Shown here: in pieces, positions 1 through 8,634 of the stretch | Layout of the letters: every line of letters starts with the position of its first letter | Position numbering within the stretch: position 1 is the first letter of the stretch | Source: Trueperella pyogenes | GTDB lineage: Bacteria > Actinomycetota > Actinomycetes > Actinomycetales > Actinomycetaceae | Assembly: GCF_900460345.1 (NCBI RefSeq) | Contig: NZ_UHHW01000002.1 | Location: 1,426,001 to 1,490,000 of the forward strand | Length of the DNA: 64,000 nt | Direction: 5' to 3' | Notes under the pieces: model-generated | Told to the model about the DNA's origin: nothing | Seen by the model: only the letters and a program-made list of their open reading frames with translations | The model's database searches: none | Position numbers and translations under genes: made by a program

Positions 1-384
1 CTTAAGCTGCTGCGAAAGACTTATCTTTCCATCCTGGTCGCCTCGGTCGCGATTTCTGTATTTATCCTCATTTTTGGGGATCTGATCTTGCAGATCATGT
101 TCGGCGAAGATATCTTGGCCTACACTTACCTGCTTTTGCCGGCCATCGTCTGTACGGCTTTCACCGCTATTGCGTGGTTTACGAATGACGTCCTTTTGAC
201 GCTGCGCGATTTCAAGAGTGCGCTCCTTGGCAACGCGATCCCGGCGGTCGTGACGCTGCTCATCTCGTCAGTAATGGTGGAGAATTTCGGGATGAATGGC
301 GTGAGTTTCGTCGGTATCATCGCTTACGCGTTGGCGTGCTTACTGATGGCAGGATTCCTGGTTCACAATTACAGGAAGCTGTGA
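1..384 (+). CDS. Polysaccharide flippase, C-terminal part (partial)
   Basis: The reading frame is open from the first base, so the 5' part of the gene lies outside the window. The visible 127 residues are almost entirely hydrophobic and form about four membrane segments with short basic loops, ending in HNYRKL. The pattern matches the C-terminal end of Wzx/MATE-like oligosaccharide flippases, which move lipid-linked sugar units across the membrane. It sits beside glycosyltransferases, which supports that role. The family call rests on topology and context rather than on a catalytic motif. Confidence 0.6.
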   Translation, partial: LKLLRKTYLSILVASVAISVFILIFGDLILQIMFGEDILAYTYLLLPAIVCTAFTAIAWFTNDVLLTLRDFKSALLGNAIPAVVTLLISSVMVENFGMNGVSFVGIIAYALACLLMAGFLVHNYRKL

Positions 385-388
385 CCCG

Positions 389-1270
389 TCAACGGACTAC
401 GTGTCCGACTATCTTCGACAGGACGTGCTTCTTCCTGCTGCGCAACGCGTGAGGAATGAGGAGAAAAGCGTGTGCGCGTGAGGTCAGGTGCCATCGGGCT
501 GCCCTTGCCGCTTTGTTCCAGCCACGCGCGTCGAAGATCTCCCGTGCGAGGGCGTAGTAGGCGGCCTCGTCTGCGAATCGCGCCCCGTCGCGTGCAGATC
601 GCCCAGAGACGGACTTTATAGAGCGGCGGTATTCGAAGATCTCCTCCTCGAGTACGACCAGGTTTCCCCCATCGACGAGGACGTCGACGACGAGCGCCAA
701 GTCGAGCATGATCATGAAGTCACGGAAAGGGTGAGACGCGATCGCCTCGCGGCGCAGGAGCAGCGATGGCCAATACAGCCAGTTGCCGCGCATGAGCGAC
801 ACAGCGAGCTGTTGGCCTGAGTTCTTCTGCCGCGCTTTGAGACGACGCGGCCGGATGAGGGCCTTGATTCTCTCTGTTGGCCCGTTAATACGTCGGCCGT
901 ATGCATCAATGACTTGTACGCCTGGCTGCACGATATCGGGGTGAAGTTCAGCGATTGCTTGCTGCATTGTCGCCACATAGTTGGGCAAAAAGCGGTCGTC
1001 GTTGCCGGGGATGACGAGGTAGTCGGACGTCGCAAGCTCTACGCAGCGCTGAAAGTTGGCCCGCAAGCCGAGATTGCGAGGGTTGCGCACGTATTCGATT
1101 CGTCGATCATTGGCACGCGCAACAATCCGCTCGGCGTCGCTGTCTGGGTGGCAATCGTCCACGATCACCAGACGCCAGCGGCCGTCGGTTTGCGCGAGTA
1201 CAGAATCGATTAGCTCGGCAAGCCAATCGTTTCTTTCCCAGAAGGGAACCATAATGTCAATTATCATCAC
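389..1270 (-). CDS. Family 2 glycosyltransferase
   Basis: Predicted cytoplasmic GT-A glycosyltransferase that adds a sugar to a surface glycan. The N-terminus has the GT2 nucleotide-binding strand (IDIMVPFWERN, then VIVDDCHPDSD), and around residues 90-95 the PGNDDR segment takes the place of the usual metal-binding DxD. At 293 residues it is of ordinary GT2 length. The start may be GTG at 1270 or ATG at 1267; the only Shine-Dalgarno candidate is a weak GAAAG. It converges with the flippase fragment, with only 4 bp between the stop codons. Donor and acceptor cannot be told from sequence. Confidence 0.8.
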   Translation of the reverse strand: MMIIDIMVPFWERNDWLAELIDSVLAQTDGRWRLVIVDDCHPDSDAERIVARANDRRIEYVRNPRNLGLRANFQRCVELATSDYLVIPGNDDRFLPNYVATMQQAIAELHPDIVQPGVQVIDAYGRRINGPTERIKALIRPRRLKARQKNSGQQLAVSLMRGNWLYWPSLLLRREAIASHPFRDFMIMLDLALVVDVLVDGGNLVVLEEEIFEYRRSIKSVSGRSARDGARFADEAAYYALAREIFDARGWNKAARAARWHLTSRAHAFLLIPHALRSRKKHVLSKIVGHVVR

Positions 1271-1322
1271 GTCGACTTTCAGAACGTTAAACTAGTCCCA
1301 GTTTAACAACGGAGGTACGAAG

Positions 1323-2525
1323 ATGACGCATCCTGAAACACACAAGTCTGGCTTTGCGGTTTCTGTGGGTGCTGTCCTTGCGGCTGTGAGCGGTTTTGCG
1401 ATCCTCCTGATTGGGGCTCGCGTGCTGTCTGCGGCGGACAATGCCATTTTTTTATCGTTTTGGTCTGCGCTTTTTTTGGTCACGGGTGTCCTTTCTGGCA
1501 TTCAGCAGGAGGTGACACGCGCGACAACGCTGGCCGATGGGAGGGGCTATTCGCCTTTCCGGTTCACTCTTCTGGCAGGGTTGGGCATGGCGATTGCGGT
1601 CATCTGCGCTGGCCCCCTTTTCGGCCCGTCGATCAGCGGCGGTAGTTCGTCTTTGATCCCGGTGCTGCTGATAGCCCTGGCGGCGTTCTTGTATGCGGGT
1701 CAGATGACGGTGACGGGTTCGCTTGGAGGCGTGCGGCGATGGACGACCTTCGCCGTTGTCACTGGCGGCGAGGCACTCGTACGCCTTGCGGCTGTTGGTC
1801 TTGTCGCGTTTATTGGTCAGCAGGCCCTCGGTTTTGAGGTGGCGAGTGTGGTTGCGTTTTTCTTTTGGGTGTTGCTTTTGGCGACGCCGTCGCGGCACGT
1901 GCTCGCCCAGGTCCGCGTTTCGTTGCCGCGCAGCCTCTTTGTCCAAAATATTGTGTGGGCGATGGCTGCCGCAGGAGCTACTGCTTTCTTGGTCAACGGG
2001 TTCCCCTTCCTCATGGCGCTGACGACGTCGGCTTCCGAATACCAGGCATCCGCGGATTTGGCGATAGCGGTGTCGGTGACCCGCGCGCCGATACTTGTGC
2101 CAGTATTTGCGTTCCAAGCGGTCGTCGTCGCGCATTACGTGCGCAACCCGGATCAGCGCAAGGCGACGACGCGTCGGCTGGTCGGCGCCCTCGGCGCGGT
2201 GGCGGTGATTCTCGTCCCGCTTGCTGCTCTGATCGGCCCGTTCGTCATGGGCGCTGTATTTGGGCCGGGTTACGAAAGCACTCCGCTGATCTTGGGAGTG
2301 CTCGTCGCCGACGCCGTGTTGTTAGCGTTCCTCGTGCTGGGTGGCACGATTACAATCGCACTGAACCGGTACCGCGACTGCTTGGTCGGTTGGTATGCGA
2401 GCGTCGCACTGGCGCTCGTGTTGATGGCAACTCTGCCGCTATCGCTAGTTGAGCGCACGCTCTTGACGCTCAGCCTCGCTCCGCTCGTCGGCATCGTGAC
2501 TCACTTCCGAGCGATCTTGCGGTGA
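1323..2525 (+). CDS. Flippase-like polytopic membrane protein
   Basis: A 400-residue protein with about 12 predicted membrane segments and very few charged residues, of the size and texture of Wzx-type polysaccharide exporters (MATE/MOP superfamily). No soluble domain is visible. A strong GGAGG lies 7 nt before the ATG. The last 81 bp overlap the 3' end of the convergent gene at 2445-3992, so both proteins use the same DNA for their C-termini. Likely role: translocation of a lipid-linked glycan made by the surrounding glycosyltransferases. It could equally be another MOP-family exporter. Confidence 0.6.
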   Translation: MTHPETHKSGFAVSVGAVLAAVSGFAILLIGARVLSAADNAIFLSFWSALFLVTGVLSGIQQEVTRATTLADGRGYSPFRFTLLAGLGMAIAVICAGPLFGPSISGGSSSLIPVLLIALAAFLYAGQMTVTGSLGGVRRWTTFAVVTGGEALVRLAAVGLVAFIGQQALGFEVASVVAFFFWVLLLATPSRHVLAQVRVSLPRSLFVQNIVWAMAAAGATAFLVNGFPFLMALTTSASEYQASADLAIAVSVTRAPILVPVFAFQAVVVAHYVRNPDQRKATTRRLVGALGAVAVILVPLAALIGPFVMGAVFGPGYESTPLILGVLVADAVLLAFLVLGGTITIALNRYRDCLVGWYASVALALVLMATLPLSLVERTLLTLSLAPLVGIVTHFRAILR

Positions 2526-3992
2526 GTGGCCGCTGCGTGCAAGGTAAGAGCCCGTGACAAGTGCGACGCCCATCGAGACGGTGCCAATTACCCATGTGGT
2601 CATCGGCGAGATTGGTATGTTCCACCACCAGCTGACCAAAGCGTCGAGGTTAATGGGTGGGACACCGCCGAGGCCTTTGACATAACGCCACAAGATGGTG
2701 TGCAGCGTAAAGGACAACACCACCCACAGGCTCGTCAGGAGGAGGATCTTTTGTGGCCAGGACAGCCGCAAACGCATTCCCCCATCGGAGGCGAAGAGGA
2801 TGAACATCAGTACTGCGAGTAACGGCAAAATGTAGCGGGGCTGGTAGGGACCCAGATGCGGATAGGTGCCTGCGGCGATGATGAGCACAGGTATACCCGC
2901 CATCGCACCAAAGACCATCAGCGCTGACATCCACTTTCGCCATGAGCCTTCACGGATGCCGGCCAGGAGCAGGGATCCCGTGACCATGACAGCCAAGACG
3001 ACGACCGTGCCGTTGAGCGGGATATCAAACCATCCCGGCCCAAATTCGTATCCCACAAGGCCGCCGAAGAAGCGCGGAAGATCGACGAGGGTACGTAGGG
3101 CGATGGCGATCGGGTTGTTCGATACCGATCTGGCCTCGACGATGTTGCCCGCTTGCCCGCCGTTCAGCATCAAGTAAATGCCGACGACGCTCAGCGCGCC
3201 TGCGAGGATCCACTGTGGCAGGTGCTGGCGTTTCTTGGCGAACGCGAAGAAAAGGGCGGCGGTGACGACGAACACGTAGAAGGCGGCATCGCCGCGAGAT
3301 CCGAAGCTCATCAGGGCGCCGAGGAGTGCGAGCGCCGTCAGTGCCCACCGACGTTTCTCGTCTCGTGCGCTGAAAGCGCCCCACATGGCCGTAGCGTAGG
3401 CGAATGTGCCCACTATCGCCCACGAGCTTGGGTTGATGGACGTGAGGAAGTAGATTCCCATCGGCGCCCACGATGCTGCCATCGCTAGCAGGTAGGGGTA
3501 ACGCAGATTTTTCTCAAGCAAAATACCGATAGCTGCAAACAGCGTCACCGCTATCAAGAAGTTTGCCGCCCGCATGACGAGAATGGACGCGTCGACCGTC
3601 TCTTGGATGAGCAGATGGTGGAAGCGGTAGTAAAGGGTGGGATAGCTGCCCTCGTCGAAGCGAGTCGAGAAGGCCTCCTTGGCGTCGGACAGGGGTTCGG
3701 GGCAGACTGCTGCCTGATCGGGCTTATGTGCGTGACAGTCCGTCGCTAAAGCAACCGGTTCGGGGACTTTCACCTGGAGCACTCCGTCGATGACGGCGGT
3801 TTCGCAGGATTCTTCTGCGGGCCGGGGGCACCAGATCGAACCCATGTGGAAATCGTCATCCGGGGAGCCGCCGATTGGTGAGGCGGCGATCCAGGAAAAT
3901 CCAGCTCCGATGAGAGAGATGAAGAAAAATACGGCGATCATACGGTGCCGTTTTCGGGGCGACGCTGTATTCTCCTGGTGTGTGACGACCAT
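2445..3992 (-). CDS. DUF2142-type polytopic membrane protein
   Basis: 515 residues. A first membrane helix (about residues 18-38) is followed by an extracytoplasmic loop rich in Asp and Cys (SPDDDFHMGSIWCP near residue 45, several further Cys) and then about 11 more helices. This is the layout of the DUF2142 family, found in actinobacterial and firmicute surface-polysaccharide loci and thought to be lipid-sugar-dependent (GT-C-like) glycosyltransferases. The acidic DDD after the first helix fits a GT-C metal or substrate site. Its 3' end overlaps the convergent flippase-like gene by 81 bp. Only a weak ribosome binding site precedes the ATG. Confidence 0.7.
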   Translation of the reverse strand: MVVTHQENTASPRKRHRMIAVFFFISLIGAGFSWIAASPIGGSPDDDFHMGSIWCPRPAEESCETAVIDGVLQVKVPEPVALATDCHAHKPDQAAVCPEPLSDAKEAFSTRFDEGSYPTLYYRFHHLLIQETVDASILVMRAANFLIAVTLFAAIGILLEKNLRYPYLLAMAASWAPMGIYFLTSINPSSWAIVGTFAYATAMWGAFSARDEKRRWALTALALLGALMSFGSRGDAAFYVFVVTAALFFAFAKKRQHLPQWILAGALSVVGIYLMLNGGQAGNIVEARSVSNNPIAIALRTLVDLPRFFGGLVGYEFGPGWFDIPLNGTVVVLAVMVTGSLLLAGIREGSWRKWMSALMVFGAMAGIPVLIIAAGTYPHLGPYQPRYILPLLAVLMFILFASDGGMRLRLSWPQKILLLTSLWVVLSFTLHTILWRYVKGLGGVPPINLDALVSWWWNIPISPMTTWVIGTVSMGVALVTGSYLARSGHSPQDRSEVSHDADERSEAERQERALN

Positions 3993-4127
3993 TCTTTTCT
4001 AACCTTGTCTATTCATGTAGTGCGCACAGATAAACTCAAATTAGTATCATATCCACGCCCCCTGCGCCATGGGCGCCTTCTGCGGCTTGGGTGTTGTAGA
4101 ATTTCCCACAGCTAGAAAGGTATCTGG

Positions 4128-4841
4128 GTGTCTAAGCTTCTTATCATCATTCCAGCGTGGAATGAGCAAGACTCGATCACGTCGGTGATTTCCGCCATTA
4201 AAGATGCTGTCCCTGACGCAGATTGCATCGTGGTCAATGATGGCTCGAAAGACCAAACGTCTGCCCGTGCGCGCGCAGCGGGTGCGGATGTCCTCGACCT
4301 TCCAATCAATCTTGGGGTGGGCGGGGCTATGCGTACCGGATTCCGATATGCCCGCATCCACGATTACGACTACGCTGTCCAGGTGGATGCCGATGGGCAG
4401 CATGACCCGAAGTACATAGCGCAGTTGCGCGAAGCGGCCGAGCGCGGATCTGACATCGTCATCGGAGCGCGCTTTTCCGGCGTCGGCACATACAGTGCGC
4501 GCGGGCCGCGGCGCTGGGCAATGGTGGTGCTCTCGAAAGCCATGAGCAGATTGGCGAAAACGCGACTGACGGACGTAACATCCGGGTTCAAGCTGCATTC
4601 GCGTCGGGCTATCTTGTTGTTTTCGGAGAACTATCCAGCGGAGTATCTCGGTGACACCATCGAATCTCTTGTGATAGCCATCAAGGCTGGGCTGCGCGTG
4701 ACGCAGGTCGGCGTCGAGATGAATAAGCGAGTCGCGGGCAAGCCGTCGCACTCCCCCATTAAGTCGGCGGTTTACTTATTGCGCGCGATGTTAGCTCTAG
4801 CCATAGCGCTCATGTCACGGAAAAAGAAGGTGGACTCATGA
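4128..4841 (+). CDS. DPM1-like family 2 glycosyltransferase (polyprenyl-phosphate sugar synthase)
   Basis: 237 residues with the dolichol-phosphate-mannose-synthase signature: IIIPAWNEQDSI at the N-terminus, VNDGSKDQT near residue 38, and a metal-binding DADGQHD near residue 88. It probably transfers a hexose from a nucleotide sugar to undecaprenyl phosphate, giving the donor used by the GT-C-like membrane proteins nearby. The start is GTG, preceded by AGAAAGG at 4113-4119. Its stop overlaps the start of the next gene (ATGA), so the two are translationally coupled. Confidence 0.85.
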   Translation: MSKLLIIIPAWNEQDSITSVISAIKDAVPDADCIVVNDGSKDQTSARARAAGADVLDLPINLGVGGAMRTGFRYARIHDYDYAVQVDADGQHDPKYIAQLREAAERGSDIVIGARFSGVGTYSARGPRRWAMVVLSKAMSRLAKTRLTDVTSGFKLHSRRAILLFSENYPAEYLGDTIESLVIAIKAGLRVTQVGVEMNKRVAGKPSHSPIKSAVYLLRAMLALAIALMSRKKKVDS

Positions 4842-5182
4842 CGACGATCCAGATTATCTCCCTGGTGGTGATCCTTGGAATCGCCACCCAGCTTGTGGGG
4901 TTCGTGCGCGGCAGAGTTTTAAAAGAGAAGTACGTCTGGCTTTGGCTCTTCTTGGACCTGTTGGCTCTAGTCTTCGTGCTGTGGCCGCAGGCCCTCTACG
5001 CCATTTCTCGGCTCCTCGGCTTTGGAGTTCCGTCGAATTTGGTGTTTTTTACCGTGATAGCCGTGCTTGTGGTCGTTGAGATTCACCAGGCGATTACCGT
5101 TTCCCGTTTGGAAGAAGAGCGACGCCGCCTGGCGGAGGAGATTGCCTACCTCCGCCACGACGTCGACGCGCTGCGTCGTTAG
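4838..5182 (+). CDS. DUF2304 small membrane protein
   Basis: 114 residues with three predicted membrane helices and a charged C-terminal coiled coil (SRLEEERRRLAEEIAYLRHD). This matches DUF2304, a family that almost always sits directly after a DPM1-like glycosyltransferase, as here with a 4-bp overlap. It probably acts as a membrane partner or anchor of that enzyme; the exact role is not established. The convergent gene on the other strand ends 2 bp further on. Confidence 0.8.
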   Translation: MTTIQIISLVVILGIATQLVGFVRGRVLKEKYVWLWLFLDLLALVFVLWPQALYAISRLLGFGVPSNLVFFTVIAVLVVVEIHQAITVSRLEEERRRLAEEIAYLRHDVDALRR

Positions 5183-5183
5183 G

Positions 5184-6563
5184 CTACTGCGGAATGTAGG
5201 TCATACCGCTGGCCACGAAGTAGACCCAAGAGGCTGCGGTTATCGCACCGATGAGCCAGCGCGCGCCTACCCACCTGATAGACAGTGCCACCGATAGCAA
5301 CATCGCCGGGAGAATGGCGATTGCGTAGCGCGGGGGTAGGGAAAATCCGACGACGCCGAAGCGCAGGATGACGAAGAGGATCGGCAAGAACAGCACGCTT
5401 GCTATGCCGGTGGCCCACGTCAAAGAGAACTCTATGCGGGATTTTGGCCTGTAAAGCATCATCCCGATCACGCCCGCGACCACGAGGAAGCTGATCAATC
5501 GGACGATCAGAAAGGCGAATGGGGTCGCTGGATTCTCGCCGTAGTCGGCGTCGATGAGGCTCCGCAGCACGTTTTGCACCTGGAATATCGCTTCGCCTTT
5601 GCTGCTTCGCACTAGGTGTAGCCCCTGTTCACCGGCGTCGCCTACCGCGATGATCCGGCGGATGATTTCCCATGCGACGAAGGTAGCCACCCCTCCCGCA
5701 ATTGCGCCGCTCAGCGGGCGCAACCACTGCTTTGCTGCCACCTGCCGGGAGGTTTCCATCCCAGGGATCGCCCCTTGCGGCAGTTTGACTGCCACGGCAT
5801 AGAGCATGGCTGCGAGCACAGCCCAACCGATGGCCAGGATCGTTGTGATCTTGAAGAGCATGCCGAGGATTGCCACAGGCACTAGCGGCCACAAACTATT
5901 TTTCCCTTGTAGGAAGCCGATCATGAGGATGAGCGTCAGCGCGCCAAATACTGGGACAGGCGCGTCGGTAGAGAGGAACCCGTAGGTCCACCAAAACAGC
6001 GGTGACATCGTGGCTATTGCCAGGACTGTGTAGGCGACGCCGACTGGGACGCGCATCATGCGCATCGCCTTGTACGTCAGTAGCACCGTAGCGATGCCGA
6101 ACAAGATCATGGCAAGGCGCGCGCCGTAGGTGAGGTCGATGCCGATAAGCTGAGCGACTCTGGCAAAGGTGCCAGCGATCCAGAAGAACAGCGGGCTATA
6201 AGCATCAGCCGACGTCTTGCCACCTTGCGGGAAGTCTTTTGGGTTTGAATAATCGGCTCCACAAGGCGGGCCTGCTTTTCCGAAGAGATGGTTCCCATCG
6301 CACGCAAACTTTTCGCGGATCTCCGGGCTGAAGAATTCTCCACGCTGAGCCACGAGGTCGTCTGGGAATTTGAAGATGATGTCGAGATAAGTCGCTTCGT
6401 CGATGGGAGACATTTGTGCCATCCAGCGCCCCCGGTAAGACAGCATCGTCACCAGGGTAAAGATGGCTAAGATCCAATACTGCCCCGATCGAGAAAACCA
6501 ATGGGTGAACTTGATACGCCAATTCACTGCTGCAGCGGAAGTGGACAAGAGCACGCTCCTCAT
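5184..6563 (-). CDS. DUF2142/GT-C-like polytopic membrane protein
   Basis: 459 residues with about ten membrane helices. After the first helix comes a long extracytoplasmic loop (about residues 50-130) with IDEATYLD and several Cys, then SADAYSPLFFWIAG. The overall plan resembles the protein at 2445-3992, and both are probably sugar transferases that use polyprenyl-phosphate sugars outside the membrane. The substrate is unknown. No convincing ribosome binding site precedes the ATG at 6563, so the start is tentative. It is read divergently from the GT2 gene at 6696. Confidence 0.6.
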   Translation of the reverse strand: MRSVLLSTSAAAVNWRIKFTHWFSRSGQYWILAIFTLVTMLSYRGRWMAQMSPIDEATYLDIIFKFPDDLVAQRGEFFSPEIREKFACDGNHLFGKAGPPCGADYSNPKDFPQGGKTSADAYSPLFFWIAGTFARVAQLIGIDLTYGARLAMILFGIATVLLTYKAMRMMRVPVGVAYTVLAIATMSPLFWWTYGFLSTDAPVPVFGALTLILMIGFLQGKNSLWPLVPVAILGMLFKITTILAIGWAVLAAMLYAVAVKLPQGAIPGMETSRQVAAKQWLRPLSGAIAGGVATFVAWEIIRRIIAVGDAGEQGLHLVRSSKGEAIFQVQNVLRSLIDADYGENPATPFAFLIVRLISFLVVAGVIGMMLYRPKSRIEFSLTWATGIASVLFLPILFVILRFGVVGFSLPPRYAIAILPAMLLSVALSIRWVGARWLIGAITAASWVYFVASGMTYIPQ

Positions 6564-6695
6564 GTGTTTCGGTTCTGCCCCAAGATCTGTGGCTATGCTG
6601 AGTTTACCCGACCGCGAGCGCTACCACGGATAGGCGAAATCCAAGTACCATGGCGAGAGTGACCTGTGCGGTGTCAGTATCTATTAGAGGCTGGT

Positions 6696-7691
6696 ATGAC
6701 TTTCATCAGTATTGTAATTCCCGTGTATAACGCCCAAAAATATCTTTCTCACTGCGTTGACAGCGTTAAAGAGCAGACGTTTCAGGATTGGGAAATTATT
6801 CTCGTTGATGACGGTTCCACGGATTCCTCTCCTGAACTGTGCGATCAGCTTGCGTTGTCGGACAGCCGCATCACGGTGATTCATCAGCCTAACGCGGGTA
6901 CGAGCGCGGCGAGGAACACCGGGCTAGGCGCTGCCACCGGCGCTTACGTCACCTTCATGGACAACGACGACTGGTGGACCCGATCGGATTGCCTAGATAT
7001 CGTTTATGCTTCGCTTACCTCGCGGCCAGTCGATTTCCTATGCCATATGAATTGTGACGCCAGCTTTGACGGCGTCATTACCAATGACCAGCCCACTAAA
7101 TACGCCGACGCCGTCGCCGCGATGCCGCCACGAGAAGCTTTCCACTTCTTAATTGACCGCGGTCTGCTCGCCAGTGCGGTGTGGGCAAAGATCGTGCGCC
7201 GGGATCTTATTGTGGATCACCAGATTTTCTTTCCCTCTGGCATGCGCAACGAGGATACCGAATGGAGTGCGAAATTGCTTGCGGTGAGCGCAAGCGTGGG
7301 CTGGATCGATGAGCGTTTCTACGCCTACCGGCAGGGCCATTCGTATGCACAGACTTCACATAGGCTTTCTGCGGACTCGGTTGATGACCTCGAGCGCATA
7401 CTTATCGATAACTTTGACTTAGCTGCCTCGCTTCCCCCACAAGCCGCCGACACGCTGCGTGCATTTCTCGCTTACCCGTTTGTGGTGTGGATGGGACAGG
7501 CCTCTGCTCTCGGGCTTTTTAATTCGCGGCAGCGTATCGACACGCTCATTCGGCTCACTGCCCTCCTGGCGCGGGTCGAGCGCCCTGAGGTCAAACTTGC
7601 CCGGTGGACGTCAAAAGTCTTGGGTATTCGCGCAACTGCCTGGCTCCTGGGACGCGCGTTTCGAAGAAAGCACCCGAACCACACCGTTTAG
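6696..7691 (+). CDS. Family 2 glycosyltransferase
   Basis: GT-A glycosyltransferase with the classic N-terminal core: SIVIPVYNAQKYL, then VDDGSTDSS, then NAGTSAARNTGL, and a metal-site segment FMDNDDWW near residue 88. This matches the WbbD/CpsI-like group that builds capsules and teichoic-acid-like polymers. I chose the ATG at 6696 because AGAGG lies 5 nt upstream; an in-frame GTG at 6666 would add 10 residues without support. It converges with the licD-like gene, 68 bp between the stops, with no clear terminator there. Confidence 0.88.
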   Translation: MTFISIVIPVYNAQKYLSHCVDSVKEQTFQDWEIILVDDGSTDSSPELCDQLALSDSRITVIHQPNAGTSAARNTGLGAATGAYVTFMDNDDWWTRSDCLDIVYASLTSRPVDFLCHMNCDASFDGVITNDQPTKYADAVAAMPPREAFHFLIDRGLLASAVWAKIVRRDLIVDHQIFFPSGMRNEDTEWSAKLLAVSASVGWIDERFYAYRQGHSYAQTSHRLSADSVDDLERILIDNFDLAASLPPQAADTLRAFLAYPFVVWMGQASALGLFNSRQRIDTLIRLTALLARVERPEVKLARWTSKVLGIRATAWLLGRAFRRKHPNHTV

Positions 7692-7759
7692 TTCTCAAGG
7701 AAACTCAGTTTTTCTACACGAGGGCTAGCCAACACGGCGACTTCTTCACATAGCCGTCC

Positions 7760-8623
7760 TCATTTATCCGCGGGGAAATAGGGGCCGAATTTGACTGAAG
7801 CTGCCTCGTGATTGACTTGGTCTGCCTTGGGCGGGATGGCCATGTAATCGCCAAAATGGCGCCTTAAAACGACGTCGTGTTGGCGCGCAACCATTACAGA
7901 TATGTCGTCGAATGGCATGCGCTTTGCCGGAAATAGCTCCTGCGCTGTTGCCGACCAACGCCGGGGATCGCGGGTGGAAAAATCTCCGTAAGCGCCATCA
8001 GTGTTGTCGCAACGACGCGCAGCCTGTTCCCACTTTTTCGCCAAATAGCTCGGCTTAACTCGCACAAGATGGAGCGTGCCATGAATGATATGGAGTGCTG
8101 CTTTGAGTGCGGCCTGGACAACAGCAGGCCCGGCAAGATTCGCCGTCGGTGTGCCATAAATGTAGAGGAGGCGTCCCCAGATCCACGTCCGTCGGGTCTG
8201 TGCGGCCAGTTGCCGGCCGTCCGTGGCAAGACGGTCGAGCGGGAAGATATCGACACCAATCGGAACTTTGAATTTCCGCTTGGCCGCTACTTTCGGGATA
8301 AACTCGCTGCCGCGAAGGCCGAGAAGCCCGAAAGTTTTGGGATATTCCGGGGTGTTCTTGTAGTCCAACAGGATGAATTGGTCCGCCAATATCTGCGGGG
8401 CTCTCTCCAGTAGCACATCGTAGTCTTCTCGAGGCATACATACATCGACGTCGTCATCCCACGGGATAAAGCCTTGATGCCTAATCGCACCAATTGCGGA
8501 GCCGCCGTATACCACGTAGCGTAGCCCTAGCTCAGTGCAGATCCGGTCGAATTCCGCCATGACATAGCGTCCACATTCTTGGATCTGCTTCAGCGTGTGG
8601 GCGTCGTTCACGCTTTTTTCCAT
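7760..8623 (-). CDS. licD: LicD-family phosphotransferase
   Basis: Transfers phosphocholine, or another phospho-substituent, from a CDP-linked donor to a sugar of a surface glycan. The LicD signature is clear: YVVYGGSAIGAIRHQGFIPW, then DDDVDVCMPREDYD in the first 70 residues, which carries the acidic metal site. With the ATG at 8623, which follows AAGGGG, the protein has 287 residues. It starts 11 bp after the stop of the LicC-LicA fusion in the same operon, so donor synthesis and transfer are co-expressed. A close alternative is transfer of another phospho-alcohol. Confidence 0.88.
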   Translation of the reverse strand: MEKSVNDAHTLKQIQECGRYVMAEFDRICTELGLRYVVYGGSAIGAIRHQGFIPWDDDVDVCMPREDYDVLLERAPQILADQFILLDYKNTPEYPKTFGLLGLRGSEFIPKVAAKRKFKVPIGVDIFPLDRLATDGRQLAAQTRRTWIWGRLLYIYGTPTANLAGPAVVQAALKAALHIIHGTLHLVRVKPSYLAKKWEQAARRCDNTDGAYGDFSTRDPRRWSATAQELFPAKRMPFDDISVMVARQHDVVLRRHFGDYMAIPPKADQVNHEAASVKFGPYFPADK

Positions 8624-8634
8624 AAGTTTCCCCT

